Shown here piece by piece: positions 1-9,336 of a DNA stretch of 60,725 nt (the stretch's first letter is position 1; every line of letters starts with the position of its first letter). The stretch spans positions 60,774-121,498 of the forward strand of contig DBQY01000004.1 in assembly GCA_002305805.1 (NCBI GenBank), read 5' to 3'. The notes under the pieces are model-generated. The model was not told the DNA's origin. It saw only the letters and a list, made by a program, of their open reading frames with translations, and did no database searches. Made by a program: the position numbers and the translations under genes. This DNA comes from Atopobium sp. UBA1382. Its GTDB lineage: Bacteria; Actinomycetota; Coriobacteriia; Coriobacteriales; Atopobiaceae.

Positions 1-503
1 ATGCGCTGGCGCTGGCCGCCGGAGAACTCGTGCGGGTAGCGGTTGATGTGCTCGGGGTTGAGGCCCACGATGTCGAGCAGGTGACGCACGTGGTCCATGC
101 GCTCGGCCTTGTCGGTCATCTCGCCGTGGATCACGAGGGGCTCGGAGACGATCTCGCCGATGGTCATGCGCGGGTTCAGGCTGGCGTAGGGATCCTGGAA
201 GATGTACTGCATGTCGTGGCGCATCTTCTTGAGGTCCTTGCCCTTGAGCTGGGAGACGTCCTGGCCGTCAAAGATGACGGTGCCGCTCGTGGGCTCGATG
301 AGGCGCATGATGCAGCGGCCGGTCGTGGACTTGCCGCAGCCGGACTCGCCGACGAGACCAAACGTCTCGCCGGGGTAGATGTCGAAGCTGATGTCGTCGA
401 CGGCGTGGACGTAGCGCTTGGCCCCGCGGCCAAAGACGCCGGACTCCACGGGGAAGCGCTTGCAGAGGTGCTCGACGTGAAGCAGGGGCTCACGGTTCTC
501 CAT
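1..503 (-). CDS. oppF: Oligopeptide ABC transporter ATP-binding protein OppF (3' end cut by window edge)
   Basis: Second ATPase of a peptide importer, coupling ATP hydrolysis to uptake by the OppB/OppC channel on the cytoplasmic face. The start ATG reads MENREPLLHVEHLCKRFPVE; it is followed by a Walker A site (GESGCGKST), a Q-loop (IFQDPYASLNPR) and the beginning of the ABC signature (FSGGQRQR), where the window ends. Walker B and the C-terminal oligopeptide-binding extension lie outside. The start overlaps the oppD stop by one base (ATGA), so the two are translationally coupled. Roughly the first 167 residues are present. Family assignment is certain; F versus D follows from gene order. Confidence 0.93.
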   Translation of the reverse strand, partial: MENREPLLHVEHLCKRFPVESGVFGRGAKRYVHAVDDISFDIYPGETFGLVGESGCGKSTTGRCIMRLIEPTSGTVIFDGQDVSQLKGKDLKKMRHDMQYIFQDPYASLNPRMTIGEIVSEPLVIHGEMTDKAERMDHVRHLLDIVGLNPEHINRYPHEFSGGQRQR

Positions 504-1624
504 CAGGCCTCGCCTCCTTCCTCGGCGCTCGCGGGCGCGGCGCTGCGAGAGTTGGCGGGCGCGTTCTTTGCGACGAACGCGGCGTCGCCGGAGAAGTGGC
601 AGCGCGAGTAGTGACCGGTCTCGGTGACGTAAAGCTCGGGCATCTCCGTGCGGCAGCGATCCGTCGCGTACGGGCAGCGCGGCGAGAACGGGCAGCCGGC
701 GGGGAGATTGACGAGCGAGGGAGGGTTGCCCTCGATCGGGGTGAGGGACTCCTTCTCGTCGCCCGCAGGCTTGGGGATGGAGCGGATGAGGCCCCAGGTG
801 TAGGGGTGCACCGGGTTGTAGAAGATCTCCTCGGCGGTGCCAAACTCCACCGGGTGACCGGCGTACATGACCATGATCTTGTCGGCCACGTCGGCGACGA
901 CGCCCAGGTCGTGCGTGATCATCACGATGGCGTTGCCGTTCTTCTTCTGCATCTCCTGCATGAGCTCGATGATCTGGGCCTGGATGGTGACGTCCAGGGC
1001 CGTGGTGGGCTCGTCGGCGATGAGGATGTCGGGGTCGCAGGCCAGCGCCATGGCGATCATGACGCGCTGACGCATGCCGCCCGAGAACTGGTGCGGATAG
1101 TCCTTGACGCGCTGCTCGGGGTTGGGGATGCCCACCATGTCGAGAAGCTCGACGGCTCGCTGGAGCGCTTGCTCCTTGGAGTAGCCACGGTGGAGGCGCA
1201 GACCCTCGCCGAGCTGACGGCCAATCGTGTAGACCGGGTTCAACGACGTCATGGGGTCCTGGAAGATCATGGCGATGTCGTTGCCGCGGATGTGCTGCAT
1301 CTGCTCCTCGGTCATCTCGAGCAGAGAGCGGCCGCGATAGCGGATGTCACCGCCCTCGATCTTTCCCGGGGGCATGTCGATGAGGCCCATGATCGTCATA
1401 TGGGTGACCGACTTGCCGGAGCCGGACTCACCCACGACGCCGAGGGTCTCGCCGCGGTCGAGCGTGTAGCTCACGCCGTCGACGGCCTTGACCACGCCGT
1501 CCTGGGTGTGGAAGTACATCTTGAGGTCATCGACCTCGAGCAGGTGTGAGCCCTCGGGGACCGGCTGGTTCTTGAGGTCGTCCGCCGGGTCCAGGGCGCG
1601 CTTCTTCTTTCCGAACAGTCCCAT
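503..1624 (-). CDS. oppD: Oligopeptide ABC transporter ATP-binding protein OppD
   Basis: First ATPase of the Opp/Dpp importer, 373 aa. Visible motifs are Walker A (GESGSGKS), Q-loop (IFQDPMTSLNP), signature (FSGGMRQR), Walker B (ILIADEPTTALDV) and the switch histidine (MITHDLGVVA). Near the C-terminus is the oligopeptide/dipeptide extension with the cysteine pattern CPFSPRCPYATDRC. The N-terminus has an extra lysine-rich leader (MGLFGKKKR) and the C-terminus an alanine-rich tail after the usual end of the family. The start shares one base with the oppC stop. Substrate specificity cannot be read from sequence. Confidence 0.95.
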   Translation of the reverse strand: MGLFGKKKRALDPADDLKNQPVPEGSHLLEVDDLKMYFHTQDGVVKAVDGVSYTLDRGETLGVVGESGSGKSVTHMTIMGLIDMPPGKIEGGDIRYRGRSLLEMTEEQMQHIRGNDIAMIFQDPMTSLNPVYTIGRQLGEGLRLHRGYSKEQALQRAVELLDMVGIPNPEQRVKDYPHQFSGGMRQRVMIAMALACDPDILIADEPTTALDVTIQAQIIELMQEMQKKNGNAIVMITHDLGVVADVADKIMVMYAGHPVEFGTAEEIFYNPVHPYTWGLIRSIPKPAGDEKESLTPIEGNPPSLVNLPAGCPFSPRCPYATDRCRTEMPELYVTETGHYSRCHFSGDAAFVAKNAPANSRSAAPASAEEGGEA

Positions 1625-2571
1625 TATGCGTCCTTCATCTTGACGTCGAGTGCGTCGCGCAGACCGTCACCAAGCAGGGTGAAGGCAAGCACGGTGGTGA
1701 GGATGGCGAGGCCCGGCAGAATCATGAGCCACGGCTCGGTCTGCAGGAACTTCTGGCCGTCCTGAATCATGATGCCCCACGACGGGGTGGGCGGCGTGAC
1801 GCCCATGCCGAGGAACGACAGGGCACTCTCGGTGAGGATGGCGCCGCCGATGTTCATCGTGGCGTAGACCACGATGGAAGCGACCGAGTTGGGGAAGATG
1901 TGGCGCGCGATGATTCGAAGGTCGGAGGCGCCCATGGCGCGGGCCGCGTCGACGTAGTCGTTCTCCTTGACCGAGAGGATCGCCGAGCGAAACACGCGCG
2001 CGATCGACGGCCATCCCAGGATGCCGATGGCGATGAACACGTTCTGGATTCCCTGTCCGATGACCGCAAGCATCACGATGACGAACAGCGTGTACGGAAT
2101 GGCGAGGAACATGTCTGCCAGACGCATGATTATCGTGTCCCATATGCCGCCGTAGTAGGCGGCGATGCCGCCCATGACCAGGCCGATGGCCGTGGAGATG
2201 AGCGTGGCGACGACGCCGACGGCCAGCGAGATGCGCGCGCCGTAGATAACGCGGACGAGCTGGTCGCGACCAGTCGCGTCGGTGCCGAAGGGGTGTTCGA
2301 GCGAGGGCGGGAGCTTGGAGTTTGCCGCGACCGTCGCCGAGTCGATCTCGGTGGGCGAGCCCAGCAGCTGGGGCGCCCAGAGGTCGGCCGTCACCGCGAC
2401 CACGATGACGAAGATGATCCAGGCGGCGCCGATGAGGGCGAGCTTGTTCTTGCGCAGGCGGTTCCAGGCGTCGCTCCAGAGGGTACGCGAGGGCTTGGAG
2501 GCCTCGACCTGCTCGGAGTCAGCCTCGACCACCTCGGCCTGCTGATCGAGCTTGGTGTTCTTGTCTGTCAT
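1624..2571 (-). CDS. oppC: Peptide ABC transporter permease OppC
   Basis: Inner-membrane channel subunit, 315 aa, of the DppC/OppC family. An N-terminal cytoplasmic stretch with many charged residues precedes the first membrane helix (LALIGAAWIIFVIVVAVTA). The binding-protein-dependent transport domain follows, with five further hydrophobic segments. The EAA loop that docks on the ATPase is seen as DYVDAARAMGASDLRIIARH. The family C-terminal LLGDGLRDALDVK is intact. A purine-rich ribosome site (GGGGAGAAGAG) lies just before the ATG. It sits 12 bp after oppB in the same operon. Confidence 0.94.
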   Translation of the reverse strand: MTDKNTKLDQQAEVVEADSEQVEASKPSRTLWSDAWNRLRKNKLALIGAAWIIFVIVVAVTADLWAPQLLGSPTEIDSATVAANSKLPPSLEHPFGTDATGRDQLVRVIYGARISLAVGVVATLISTAIGLVMGGIAAYYGGIWDTIIMRLADMFLAIPYTLFVIVMLAVIGQGIQNVFIAIGILGWPSIARVFRSAILSVKENDYVDAARAMGASDLRIIARHIFPNSVASIVVYATMNIGGAILTESALSFLGMGVTPPTPSWGIMIQDGQKFLQTEPWLMILPGLAILTTVLAFTLLGDGLRDALDVKMKDA

Positions 2572-2583
2572 GTCTCTTCTCCC

Positions 2584-3621
2584 CTATTCCTTGTCCTTGG
2601 GCGCGCCAAAGCGGATGCGCGGGTCAAGGAAGGCATAGCTGATGTCGACGAGCAGGTTGATGATCATGACCACGACCACGATCACGGTGACGCCGCCGAG
2701 CACGATGGGCCAGTCGCGCTGCGTGACCGCTCGATAGATCTCATACCCCACGCCCGGCCAGTTGAAGACCGTCTCGGTGAGGATGGCGCCGGCGAGCATG
2801 GCGCCAAAGTCGATGCCGATGTAGGTCACAACCGGGATGAGGGCGTTCTTGAGCGCGTGGTGCACGATGACGTCTCGACGGGAGAGGCCCTTGGCCTTCG
2901 CCGTGCGGATGTAATCCTGGTTCATGACCTCGAGCAGCTGGGAGCGCATGATGCGCGCGGTGTAGGCGGTGGAGACCGACGCGAGCGTGATAGCGGGCAG
3001 GATGTAGTAGACCCACCCCTGGAACTCGGCGTGGCTTCCGCCCGCACCGGAAATGGGGAGATAGAACGCCTCGCCGGTCACGTTGCGGAGGAACACGCCA
3101 AAGAAGAGCTGGAGCAGCATGCCGAGCCAGAAGGCGGGCATGGCGACGAGAATCGAGGTGAGAAGTGTCACCAGGACGTCCCAGAACGAGTATTTCTTTA
3201 TTGCGGAGATCATACCGGCACCGATGCCGACCACCGCCTCGAGGCAGATGGCGACGATGGCAAGGCGCACAGTATAAGGATATTTCGAAGCCAGGATGTC
3301 CGACACCTGCATGTTGCGGGTGTAGGAGGTCCCCAGGTCACCCTGGAGCAAATCGCCCATGTAGACGAAGTACTGCTTCCAGATGGGGGTGGGGATGGTG
3401 TCGCCGTTCTCATCGTAAAGGGGGCGTCCGTCCTCGTCCGTCTCGATGAGTCCGTTCGCGATACGAATCTGAAGCTCGGTCTCAGGCGTGACCTGCTTGC
3501 CGCCGGTGATGATCTTCACGGGATCGCCGGGGACGATGGCCTTCATGGCGAACAGGATGATCGTCACGCCGATGAAGACCGGAATGAACTGCAGGACGCG
3601 CTTGAGTATGTACTTTGCCAT
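2584..3621 (-). CDS. oppB: Peptide ABC transporter permease OppB
   Basis: Partner membrane subunit of OppC, 345 aa. It begins MAKYILKRVLQFIPVFIGV, typical of DppB/OppB. I chose this ATG rather than one 18 bases upstream because AGGAG sits 7 bases before it. The EAA loop is [20 protein letters not shown] and six hydrophobic helices are evident. The periplasmic loop after helix 1 is long (about residues 35-95), as usual for OppB. A hairpin between oppA and oppB probably sets the lower expression of the permeases relative to the binding protein. Confidence 0.94.
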   Translation of the reverse strand: MAKYILKRVLQFIPVFIGVTIILFAMKAIVPGDPVKIITGGKQVTPETELQIRIANGLIETDEDGRPLYDENGDTIPTPIWKQYFVYMGDLLQGDLGTSYTRNMQVSDILASKYPYTVRLAIVAICLEAVVGIGAGMISAIKKYSFWDVLVTLLTSILVAMPAFWLGMLLQLFFGVFLRNVTGEAFYLPISGAGGSHAEFQGWVYYILPAITLASVSTAYTARIMRSQLLEVMNQDYIRTAKAKGLSRRDVIVHHALKNALIPVVTYIGIDFGAMLAGAILTETVFNWPGVGYEIYRAVTQRDWPIVLGGVTVIVVVVMIINLLVDISYAFLDPRIRFGAPKDKE

Positions 3622-3676
3622 ACGTACAACTCCTGTCATGTGGACGGATCTTCCCTCGTCGGGGCGAGGGACCTAA

Positions 3677-3706
3677 GCGACGGGACATCGTATGATGTCC
3701 CGTCGC
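3677..3706 (-). terminator. Strong hairpin between oppA and oppB (attenuator / mRNA stabiliser)
   Basis: Perfect 13-bp arms (GCGACGGGACATC and its complement) enclose a 4-base loop. On the transcribed strand the hairpin is followed by only a short TTAGG, so full termination is unlikely. Such hairpins after a binding-protein gene commonly protect its mRNA and reduce read-through to the permeases; that role is inferred. Confidence 0.7.
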
Positions 3707-3756
3707 CGTGGTGCAACTCTTGGTGAGCTTGGGCCCGGGGCCCGAGCGGGGAGGCT

Positions 3757-5427
3757 CTACTCCTCCACCAGCTCGCAGGTGCTCAGGTCAGCAAGCTTCT
3801 GGGCGTCCATGTAGAGGCCGTCAACACGGTCGGAGCAGACCAGCTGGTGCTTGTAGACGAACAGCGGGATGACCGGCATGTCCGCAGCGATGAGCTTGTC
3901 CACCTCCTGGAACTTGGCGATGCGCTCGGCGTCGTCGAGCATGGCGCGGGCCTCGAGCATGCCGGCGTCAACGTCGGCGTTGGAGTACTTGCCGTAGTTG
4001 TTGTCGCCACCGGTCACGAACAGCGGGTACATGAAGTTGTCGTAGATCGGGTAGTCGGCGATCCAGCCGAGGCGGCCGACCTGGAAGTCGCCGTTGGGAT
4101 AGGCGTTGGTGATGATGGAGGCCCACTCGCCCGTGGTGGACGTGGTCTGGATGCCCACAGCGTTCCAGTCGGCCATGACCATCTCCATGACGGTCTTGTG
4201 GTCGCCGTCGAGGTTGTAGGTCAGGTCGATGGTGATGCCGCGGTTGCCGTCGGCGTCCGCCGGGTACTTGGCGTCGAGGATCTCCTTGGCGGCCTCGACG
4301 TCATAGTGGGAGTCGGCCCACATGTTCTCGGTGTAGCCCGGGACGCCGTTGGGGACGATGCCGCTGGCGGGCTCGCGGGTGCCCTCGAAGACCGTCTCGC
4401 AGATGGCCTCGCGGTTGATGGCGAGGGACAGGGCGCGACGCAGGTCGAGGTCCTGAAGCACGGGGTCCTCGAGGTTCAGGAGCAGGTAGTAGGTGGAGAG
4501 CTCCTCGCCCGTGAGGACCTGATGGCCCGGCGTGGCGGTGTAGCCGTCCTCGGACTCGCCGTACTGCTCGATGGCGTCGGAGAGCTGGTTGGTGGGAACC
4601 TGGGCCACGTCGAGGTTGCCGGCCTGGAACTCGCGGTAGGCGGTCTCGACGTCCTTCTGAATGTTGAAGTGGATGCCGGCGATCTTGGCGGGCTCGCCGT
4701 AGGAGTAGTCGTCAAAGCGGACGAGGTTGATCTCCTGGCCGTCCTCCCACTTGCCGTCCATCATGAAGGGGCCGTTGCCCACGGGCGCGTAGAAGAAGGT
4801 GTCGAAGTCCTCGAGCGCGCAGTCGGGCACCGGCGAGAGAGCCGGGTGCATGCACACGTAGGGGAAGTCGGCGTAGGACTGGATGAGCTTGACGACGAGG
4901 GTCTTGTCGTCGGGGCAGGTGACGCCCGTGAGCTCCTCGGCCTCGCCCTGGGAGAGCTCGGAGTAGCCCTCGATCATGGCGAGGTGGTAGCCGATGGCGG
5001 ACGGCTTGTCCGGCGAGGTGTTGGGGTTGCAGATGCGCTCCCAGCCCTGCTTGAATGACTTGGAGGTCACGTCGGTGCCATCGTGGAACTTGCCGGCCTT
5101 GAGGTGGAAGGTGAACTCGGAGGCGTCGTCGTTGGCCTCCCAGGTCTCGGCGACCAAGCCCACGAGCTCGTTGTTGTCGAAGTCATAGGTGGTGAGGGCA
5201 TCAAAGAGCTGATAGCCCACCATCATGCCCTGATCCTCCTCGAGGTCATACGGGTCGATGGCGACGGGGTTGTTGATGTAGTAGCTGAGGATTCCGCCCT
5301 CGGCGCCCTCGGAGCCACCGGCAGCCGCATCGTTCTTGCACGCGGCAAGAGCGGCGAGCGCGCTCGCGGCGAGGCCACCCTTGACGAAGGTGCGGCGAGT
5401 GACACCGCCCATCTTCTGCTGAGCCAT
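3757..5427 (-). CDS. oppA: Peptide-binding lipoprotein OppA (Tat-exported, SBP family 5)
   Basis: Extracellular solute-binding lipoprotein, 556 aa, capturing peptides for OppBCDF. The start MAQQKMGGVTRRTFVKGG is preceded by AGGAGGA at good spacing. The leader has a twin-arginine motif (RRTFVK) and a lipobox (LAAC at about residues 26-29), so it should be exported folded by Tat and anchored by a diacylglycerol cysteine. The SBP_bac_5 fold is recognisable from ETWEANDDASEFTFHLKAG onward and LSLAINREAI. First gene of the opp operon. About 216 bp separate it from secG, with an A/T-rich stretch near 5530-5555 that may contain its promoter. Confidence 0.93.
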   Translation of the reverse strand: MAQQKMGGVTRRTFVKGGLAASALAALAACKNDAAAGGSEGAEGGILSYYINNPVAIDPYDLEEDQGMMVGYQLFDALTTYDFDNNELVGLVAETWEANDDASEFTFHLKAGKFHDGTDVTSKSFKQGWERICNPNTSPDKPSAIGYHLAMIEGYSELSQGEAEELTGVTCPDDKTLVVKLIQSYADFPYVCMHPALSPVPDCALEDFDTFFYAPVGNGPFMMDGKWEDGQEINLVRFDDYSYGEPAKIAGIHFNIQKDVETAYREFQAGNLDVAQVPTNQLSDAIEQYGESEDGYTATPGHQVLTGEELSTYYLLLNLEDPVLQDLDLRRALSLAINREAICETVFEGTREPASGIVPNGVPGYTENMWADSHYDVEAAKEILDAKYPADADGNRGITIDLTYNLDGDHKTVMEMVMADWNAVGIQTTSTTGEWASIITNAYPNGDFQVGRLGWIADYPIYDNFMYPLFVTGGDNNYGKYSNADVDAGMLEARAMLDDAERIAKFQEVDKLIAADMPVIPLFVYKHQLVCSDRVDGLYMDAQKLADLSTCELVEE

Positions 5428-5643
5428 ACTTATTTCCTCCTCCTGTTGTCGAGGCGGACAACTTCTTTGCCCCGTCCCTCGGTCCATGCCAGAGGTATGC
5501 ACCACCCCTAGCTTGACAGCAGCTTACTTTACCCGAAAAAAGCGACTCTCGTCTCACCCGACACGAGCCGGAAACGTTTAGGCCCCCAGATGCCGGGGAG
5601 ACGGCGTCCGGGGGCGCAATCGCTTGGGGTCTGTGGCCCTCCC
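5428..5643. other. Intergenic region oppA-secG
   Basis: This 216-bp spacer holds the oppA ribosome site and a probable promoter for oppA on the minus strand (TAAAGT near 5530 as a -10-like box). Near secG there is an imperfect hairpin at about 5587-5620 (GCCCCC/GGGGGC outer arms) that could terminate secG but lacks a U-tract. A run of six A at about 5537 reads as TTTTTT on the minus strand after a weak 5-bp stem. No gene is apparent. Confidence 0.4.
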
Positions 5644-5895
5644 CTAGCCCAGCATACCGGTGGGGAACGTGAGCGCCATGACGACGACGCAGAGGATGAA
5701 CACCGCAGTCGTAATCACCGTGAGGCGGTTGAGGTTCTTCTCGAGGACGCCCGAGCCGGTGCCCGAGTTGTAGAGCGAGGACGCGATCATCTCGGAGACG
5801 CCGGTGCCCTTTCCGGAGTGCATGAGCACCAAGATCACGGTGAGCGCACCGGAGAGGAACAGCAGGATGGTGAGGATGACGTTGAGCGGGTTCAC
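5644..5895 (-). CDS. secG: Preprotein translocase subunit SecG
   Basis: Small integral membrane partner of SecYE that speeds protein translocation. The 83-aa product has two hydrophobic helices (about residues 3-24 and 55-76) separated by the conserved glycine-rich loop (HSGKGTGVSEMI, YNSGTGSG). I chose the GTG start reading MNPLNVILT because AAAGGAG lies 5 bases before it; an in-frame TTG 21 bases upstream lacks such a site. It closes the gap-pgk-tpiA-secG order typical of actinobacteria. The 366 bp to tpiA and a strong terminator suggest separate transcription. Confidence 0.9.
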   Translation of the reverse strand: MNPLNVILTILLFLSGALTVILVLMHSGKGTGVSEMIASSLYNSGTGSGVLEKNLNRLTVITTAVFILCVVVMALTFPTGMLG

Positions 5896-5969
5896 TGAGG
5901 CTCCTTTATAGGTCAAGCTTCATAGCAGTTTGTAATGGTAGCACAATGCGCACCCCCATCCCGTTTAGC

Positions 5970-6071
5970 GGTTTGGGTTTGTCACAACGTCACGAACGCC
6001 TTCCCTCGGACGCGAATCCTGCGGTTTCTCTCGCGCGGCACGATGCTCTCCCGTAATAGTGAACCCAAACC
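5970..6071. repeat. 102-bp terminal-inverted-repeat element, unit A1
   Basis: The left end GGTTTGGGTTt and right end GAACCCAAACC are inverted repeats. Starting 44 bases from the left end is GAATCCTGCGGTTTCT, followed by CTCG. A second unit of identical length, ends and core position lies 7 bp away. The rest of the interior is diverged. No open frame of note. Confidence 0.8.
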
Positions 6072-6078
6072 GGAAATT

Positions 6079-6180
6079 GGTTTGGGTTCACCGCGATGCA
6101 CCTCCAGGTGCTTTCGCAACCGGAATCCTGCGGTTTCTTTATTCGTATCGCGCATCTGACATCTCCGATGAACCCAAACC
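6079..6180. repeat. 102-bp terminal-inverted-repeat element, unit A2
   Basis: Direct tandem copy of the preceding unit: GGTTTGGGTTC at the left, GAACCCAAACC at the right, and the same core GAATCCTGCGGTTTCT 44 bases in. The 7-bp spacer plus the abutting ends of the two units create a 29-bp near-palindrome at 6061-6089. A related unit lies at 43888-43988. Confidence 0.8.
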
Positions 6181-6206
6181 GTCAAAAAAAGAGCTTTGAG
6201 CGCATG

Positions 6207-6236
6207 AAAAAAGGGCCCGGACGCGTGTCCGGGCCC
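6207..6236 (-). terminator. Rho-independent terminator of tpiA
   Basis: On the minus strand an 11-bp GC-rich stem with a short loop (GGGCCCGGACACGCGTCCGGGCCC) is followed directly by TTTTTT. It lies 26 bp after the tpiA stop and is the clearest intrinsic terminator in the window. Confidence 0.93.
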
Positions 6237-6261
6237 CGATGCTACCGTTTCCGGAGCGGTC

Positions 6262-7029
6262 TTACGCCATGGCGCTCTTGACCATGGCCGCAAAGCTGTC
6301 GGCCTTGAGGGAGGCACCGCCGACGAGCGCGCCGTCGACATCCTCCTTCTCGAGGAAGCCCGCAATGTTCTCGGGCTTGGCGGAGCCACCGTAGAGGACG
6401 CGGATGCCGGAGGCAATCTCCTCGCCGAAGACCTCGACGAGGGTCGCGCGGATGGCGCCGCAGACCTCCTGGGCGTCGTCGGCCGTGGCGGTCTTGCCGG
6501 TGCCGATGGCCCAGATGGGCTCGTAGGCGATCACGTACTTGGAGGGGTCGGTGATCTCCAGGCCCTCGGTGTCCTTCTTGATCTGGTCGACGACAAACTC
6601 GACGTGCTTGCCAGCCTCGCGGACCTCGAGGGACTCACCGCAGCAGGAAATGGGCACTATGCCGTGAGCCATGAGGGCCTTGGCCTTCTTGTTCACGTCC
6701 TCGTCCGTCTCGCCGAAGTAGTCGCGGCGCTCGGAGTGCCCGATGATGCAGTGGGTGGCGCCCACGGCTTCGAGCATGTCGGGAGCGGTCTCGCCGGTGT
6801 AGGCGCCGGACTCCTCCCAGTAGACGTTCTGTGCGCCGAGCGCGAACGGCGCGCTCGTCTGCTCGATGACCTCGGAGACGCCCTTGAGGTCGACGGCGGG
6901 CGGGCAGACGACGACGTCGACGTCGCCGGTGCCGTCCTTGAGCTCGTCGGCAAGGCCCTGTGCGAGGACGACGCCCTCGCTGTAGGTCTTGTTCATCTTC
7001 CAGTTGCCAGCAATCATCCTCTTACGCAT
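6262..7029 (-). CDS. tpiA: Triosephosphate isomerase
   Basis: Interconverts dihydroxyacetone phosphate and glyceraldehyde 3-phosphate in glycolysis. The 255-aa product is the usual length for this TIM barrel. It shows the substrate lysine motif (GNWKMN), the catalytic histidine (IIGHSERR) and the glutamate loop ([14 protein letters not shown]). The start [13 protein letters not shown] overlaps the end of pgk by 8 bases; a second in-frame ATG 12 bases later has its purine box directly abutting and is less likely. Coupled to pgk, with its own strong terminator. Confidence 0.96.
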   Translation of the reverse strand: MRKRMIAGNWKMNKTYSEGVVLAQGLADELKDGTGDVDVVVCPPAVDLKGVSEVIEQTSAPFALGAQNVYWEESGAYTGETAPDMLEAVGATHCIIGHSERRDYFGETDEDVNKKAKALMAHGIVPISCCGESLEVREAGKHVEFVVDQIKKDTEGLEITDPSKYVIAYEPIWAIGTGKTATADDAQEVCGAIRATLVEVFGEEIASGIRVLYGGSAKPENIAGFLEKEDVDGALVGGASLKADSFAAMVKSAMA

Positions 7030-8212
7030 CGAGAAGCGCCTCCACTCCGGGAAGGGCCTTGCCCTCGACGAGCTCCATGGAGGCGCCACCACCGGTGGAG
7101 ATCCAGCTCATCTTGTCGGCCAGGCCAAACTTGTTGATGGCCGCGACGGAGTCGCCGCCGCCGATGATCGAGGTGCAGTCGGAGTCCGCGATCGCGCGGG
7201 CGACGGCCTCGGTGCCGTGGGCGAAGTTGTCGAACTCGAAGACGCCCATCGGGCCGTTCCAGAAGACGGTCTTGGCGGCCTTGACGGCGTCGGCGTAGAG
7301 CTTCTCGGTCTCGGGGCCGATGTCCATGCCCTCACGGTCGTCAGGGATGGCGTCGGAGGCGACGACCTCCGGCACGGCGTCCTCGCCGAAGTGGTCGGCG
7401 ACGCGGTTGTCGATCGGGAGGAGGATCTTGACGCCCTTCTCCTCGGCCTTCTTCAGCATCTCGCCGGCACGCTCGACCCAGTCCTCCTCCTTGAGGGACA
7501 TGCCGACGGACAGGCCCTGGGCGAGGAAGAAGGTATAGGCCATGCCGCCACCGATGATGAGGGTGTCGGCGGAGTCGATCAGGTGATCGAGGACGCCGAT
7601 CTTGGAGGACACCTTGGAGCCGCCGACGATGGCAACGAAGGGACGCTCAGGCTCGGCGAAGATCGAGGTCAGGGTATCGACCTCCTTCTCGAGCAGGAAG
7701 CCGGCGTAGGCGGGGAGATACGCGGCGGGGCCCACGACAGAGCCCTGGGCGCGGTGCGCGGTGCCGAAGGCGTCGAGCACGAAGATGTCACCGTAGGAGG
7801 CGAGCGTCTTGGCGATCTCGGGGTCGTTCTTCTTCTCGCGCTTGTCGAAGCGAACGTTCTCGAGAACGAGAATCTCGCCGTCCTGCAGCGCGTCCACGGC
7901 GGCCTTGGCCTTCTCGCCGTAGGTGTCGTCGACGAACTTCACATCATAGCCGGTGATCTCGGCAAGCTTGTCGGCGGCCGGCTTGAGGGAGAACTGGGGC
8001 TCGGGGCCGTCGCCCTTGGGGCGGCCGAGGTGGCTCATGAGGATGATCTTGGCGCCCTTGTCCTTGAGGTACTCGATGGTGGGGATGGCGGCGCGGACGC
8101 GGGTGTCGTCGGTGACGACGCCGTCCTTCAGGGGAACGTTGAAGTCGACGCGCATGAGAACGCGCTTGCCCGCGACGTCGGCGTCACGGACGGTCTTCTT
8201 GGTGAAGGCCAT
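7022..8212 (-). CDS. pgk: Phosphoglycerate kinase
   Basis: Transfers phosphate from 1,3-bisphosphoglycerate to ADP; 396 aa, normal for bacteria. The N-terminal [12 protein letters not shown], the MSHLGRPKG loop, the [11 protein letters not shown] segment, NGPMGVFE and the C-terminal GGGDSVAAI nucleotide loop are all intact. The start MAFTKKTV is preceded by AAAGGAG. It follows gap by about 100 bp containing a hairpin, and overlaps tpiA. Confidence 0.97.
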   Translation of the reverse strand: MAFTKKTVRDADVAGKRVLMRVDFNVPLKDGVVTDDTRVRAAIPTIEYLKDKGAKIILMSHLGRPKGDGPEPQFSLKPAADKLAEITGYDVKFVDDTYGEKAKAAVDALQDGEILVLENVRFDKREKKNDPEIAKTLASYGDIFVLDAFGTAHRAQGSVVGPAAYLPAYAGFLLEKEVDTLTSIFAEPERPFVAIVGGSKVSSKIGVLDHLIDSADTLIIGGGMAYTFFLAQGLSVGMSLKEEDWVERAGEMLKKAEEKGVKILLPIDNRVADHFGEDAVPEVVASDAIPDDREGMDIGPETEKLYADAVKAAKTVFWNGPMGVFEFDNFAHGTEAVARAIADSDCTSIIGGGDSVAAINKFGLADKMSWISTGGGASMELVEGKALPGVEALLDA

Positions 8213-8240
8213 AGTTAGCTCCTTTGACGTGTTCCTTACG

Positions 8241-8284
8241 AAAAGGGGGTGCGGCCGCGGCCCCGTGAGCTGCGACCGCACCCC
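8241..8284 (-). terminator. Hairpin between gap and pgk (partial terminator)
   Basis: On the minus strand a GGGGTGCGG / CCGCACCCC stem encloses a GC-rich 21-base loop that can pair further, and is followed by CTTTTCG. It can terminate some transcripts after gap, which would give gap more message than pgk-tpiA. Confidence 0.7.
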
Positions 8285-8310
8285 TCTGCGAAGCTGATGC
8301 GAAGCGAGAA

Positions 8311-9336
8311 CTACGCGACGAACTTCTCGAAGTACTTGATGGTGCGGACCATCTGAGAGGTGTAGGAGTTCTCGTTGTCGTACCAGGAGACAACCTGGAC
8401 GAGCGTCTGGCCGTTGCCGAGGTCAGAGCACATGGTCTGGGTGGCGTCGAAGATCGAGCCGTGGGTCTCGCCGATGATGTCGCGGGAGACGATCTCGTCG
8501 GTGACGTAGCCGAAGGTGTCGGGGATGGTCTCGGCGTAGGCCTTCATGGCAGCGTTGACCTCGTCCTTGGTGACGACCTTGTCAACCACGGCGTAGAGGT
8601 TGGTGAGGGAGCCGGTGGGCGTCGGGACGCGCTGGGCGGCACCGATCAGCTTGCCGTTGAGCTCCGGGAGGACCAGGCCGATGGCCTTGGCGGCACCGGT
8701 GGAGTTGGGGACGATGTTCTCGGAGGCCGCACGGGAGCGACGCTTGTCACCCTTGCGCTGCGGGCCGTCGAGGGTCATCTGGTCGCCGGTGAAGGCGTGG
8801 ATGGTGGTCATGATGCCGGAGACGATGGGGGCGAAGTCGTTGAGACCCTTGGCCATCGGGGCGAGGCAGTTGGTGGTGCAGGAGGCCGCGGAGATGATGT
8901 TGTCATCGGCGGTCAGCGTCTCGTGGTTGACGTTGTAGACGATCGTGGGGAGATCGTTGCCCGCGGGAGCGGAGATGACGACCTTCTTGGCGCCGGCGTC
9001 GATGTGAGCCTGGGCCTTGGCCTTGGAGGTGTAGAAGCCGGTGCACTCGAGGACGACGTCGACGTCGAGCTCGCCCCAGGGCAGGTCGGCGGCGTTGGCC
9101 TCCTTGTAGATCTTGATCTCCTTGCCGTCGACGACGATGGCGTCCTCAGTGGAGGTGACCTCGTGATCGCGGCCGTAGTTGCCCTGCGTGGAGTCGTACT
9201 TCAGGAGGTACGCGAGCATGTCCGGGGAGGTGAGGTCGTTGATGGCGACGATCTCGGAGCCCTCGTGACCGAACATCTGACGGAACGCCAGACGGCCGAT
9301 GCGACCAAAGCCGTTGATAGCAACCTTTACTGCCAT
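8311..9336 (-). CDS. gap: Glyceraldehyde-3-phosphate dehydrogenase
   Basis: Oxidative phosphorylation step of glycolysis, 341 aa. The NAD fold begins [17 protein letters not shown]; the active-site cysteine is C153 in [10 protein letters not shown]. The C-terminal [15 protein letters not shown] is intact. The residue after the second strand (INDLT) suits NAD rather than NADP, an inference from family rules. AAAGGAG precedes the ATG. First gene of the glycolytic run, with a candidate -10 box at 9420-9425. Confidence 0.97.
   Translation of the reverse strand: MAVKVAINGFGRIGRLAFRQMFGHEGSEIVAINDLTSPDMLAYLLKYDSTQGNYGRDHEVTSTEDAIVVDGKEIKIYKEANAADLPWGELDVDVVLECTGFYTSKAKAQAHIDAGAKKVVISAPAGNDLPTIVYNVNHETLTADDNIISAASCTTNCLAPMAKGLNDFAPIVSGIMTTIHAFTGDQMTLDGPQRKGDKRRSRAASENIVPNSTGAAKAIGLVLPELNGKLIGAAQRVPTPTGSLTNLYAVVDKVVTKDEVNAAMKAYAETIPDTFGYVTDEIVSRDIIGETHGSIFDATQTMCSDLGNGQTLVQVVSWYDNENSYTSQMVRTIKYFEKFVA

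Noticed and set aside
5970..6180. Tandem repeated ends considered as a CRISPR-like array
   Set aside because: Only two or three units, the repeats are inverted within units rather than direct short repeats, spacers are 7 bp, and no cas gene is present.
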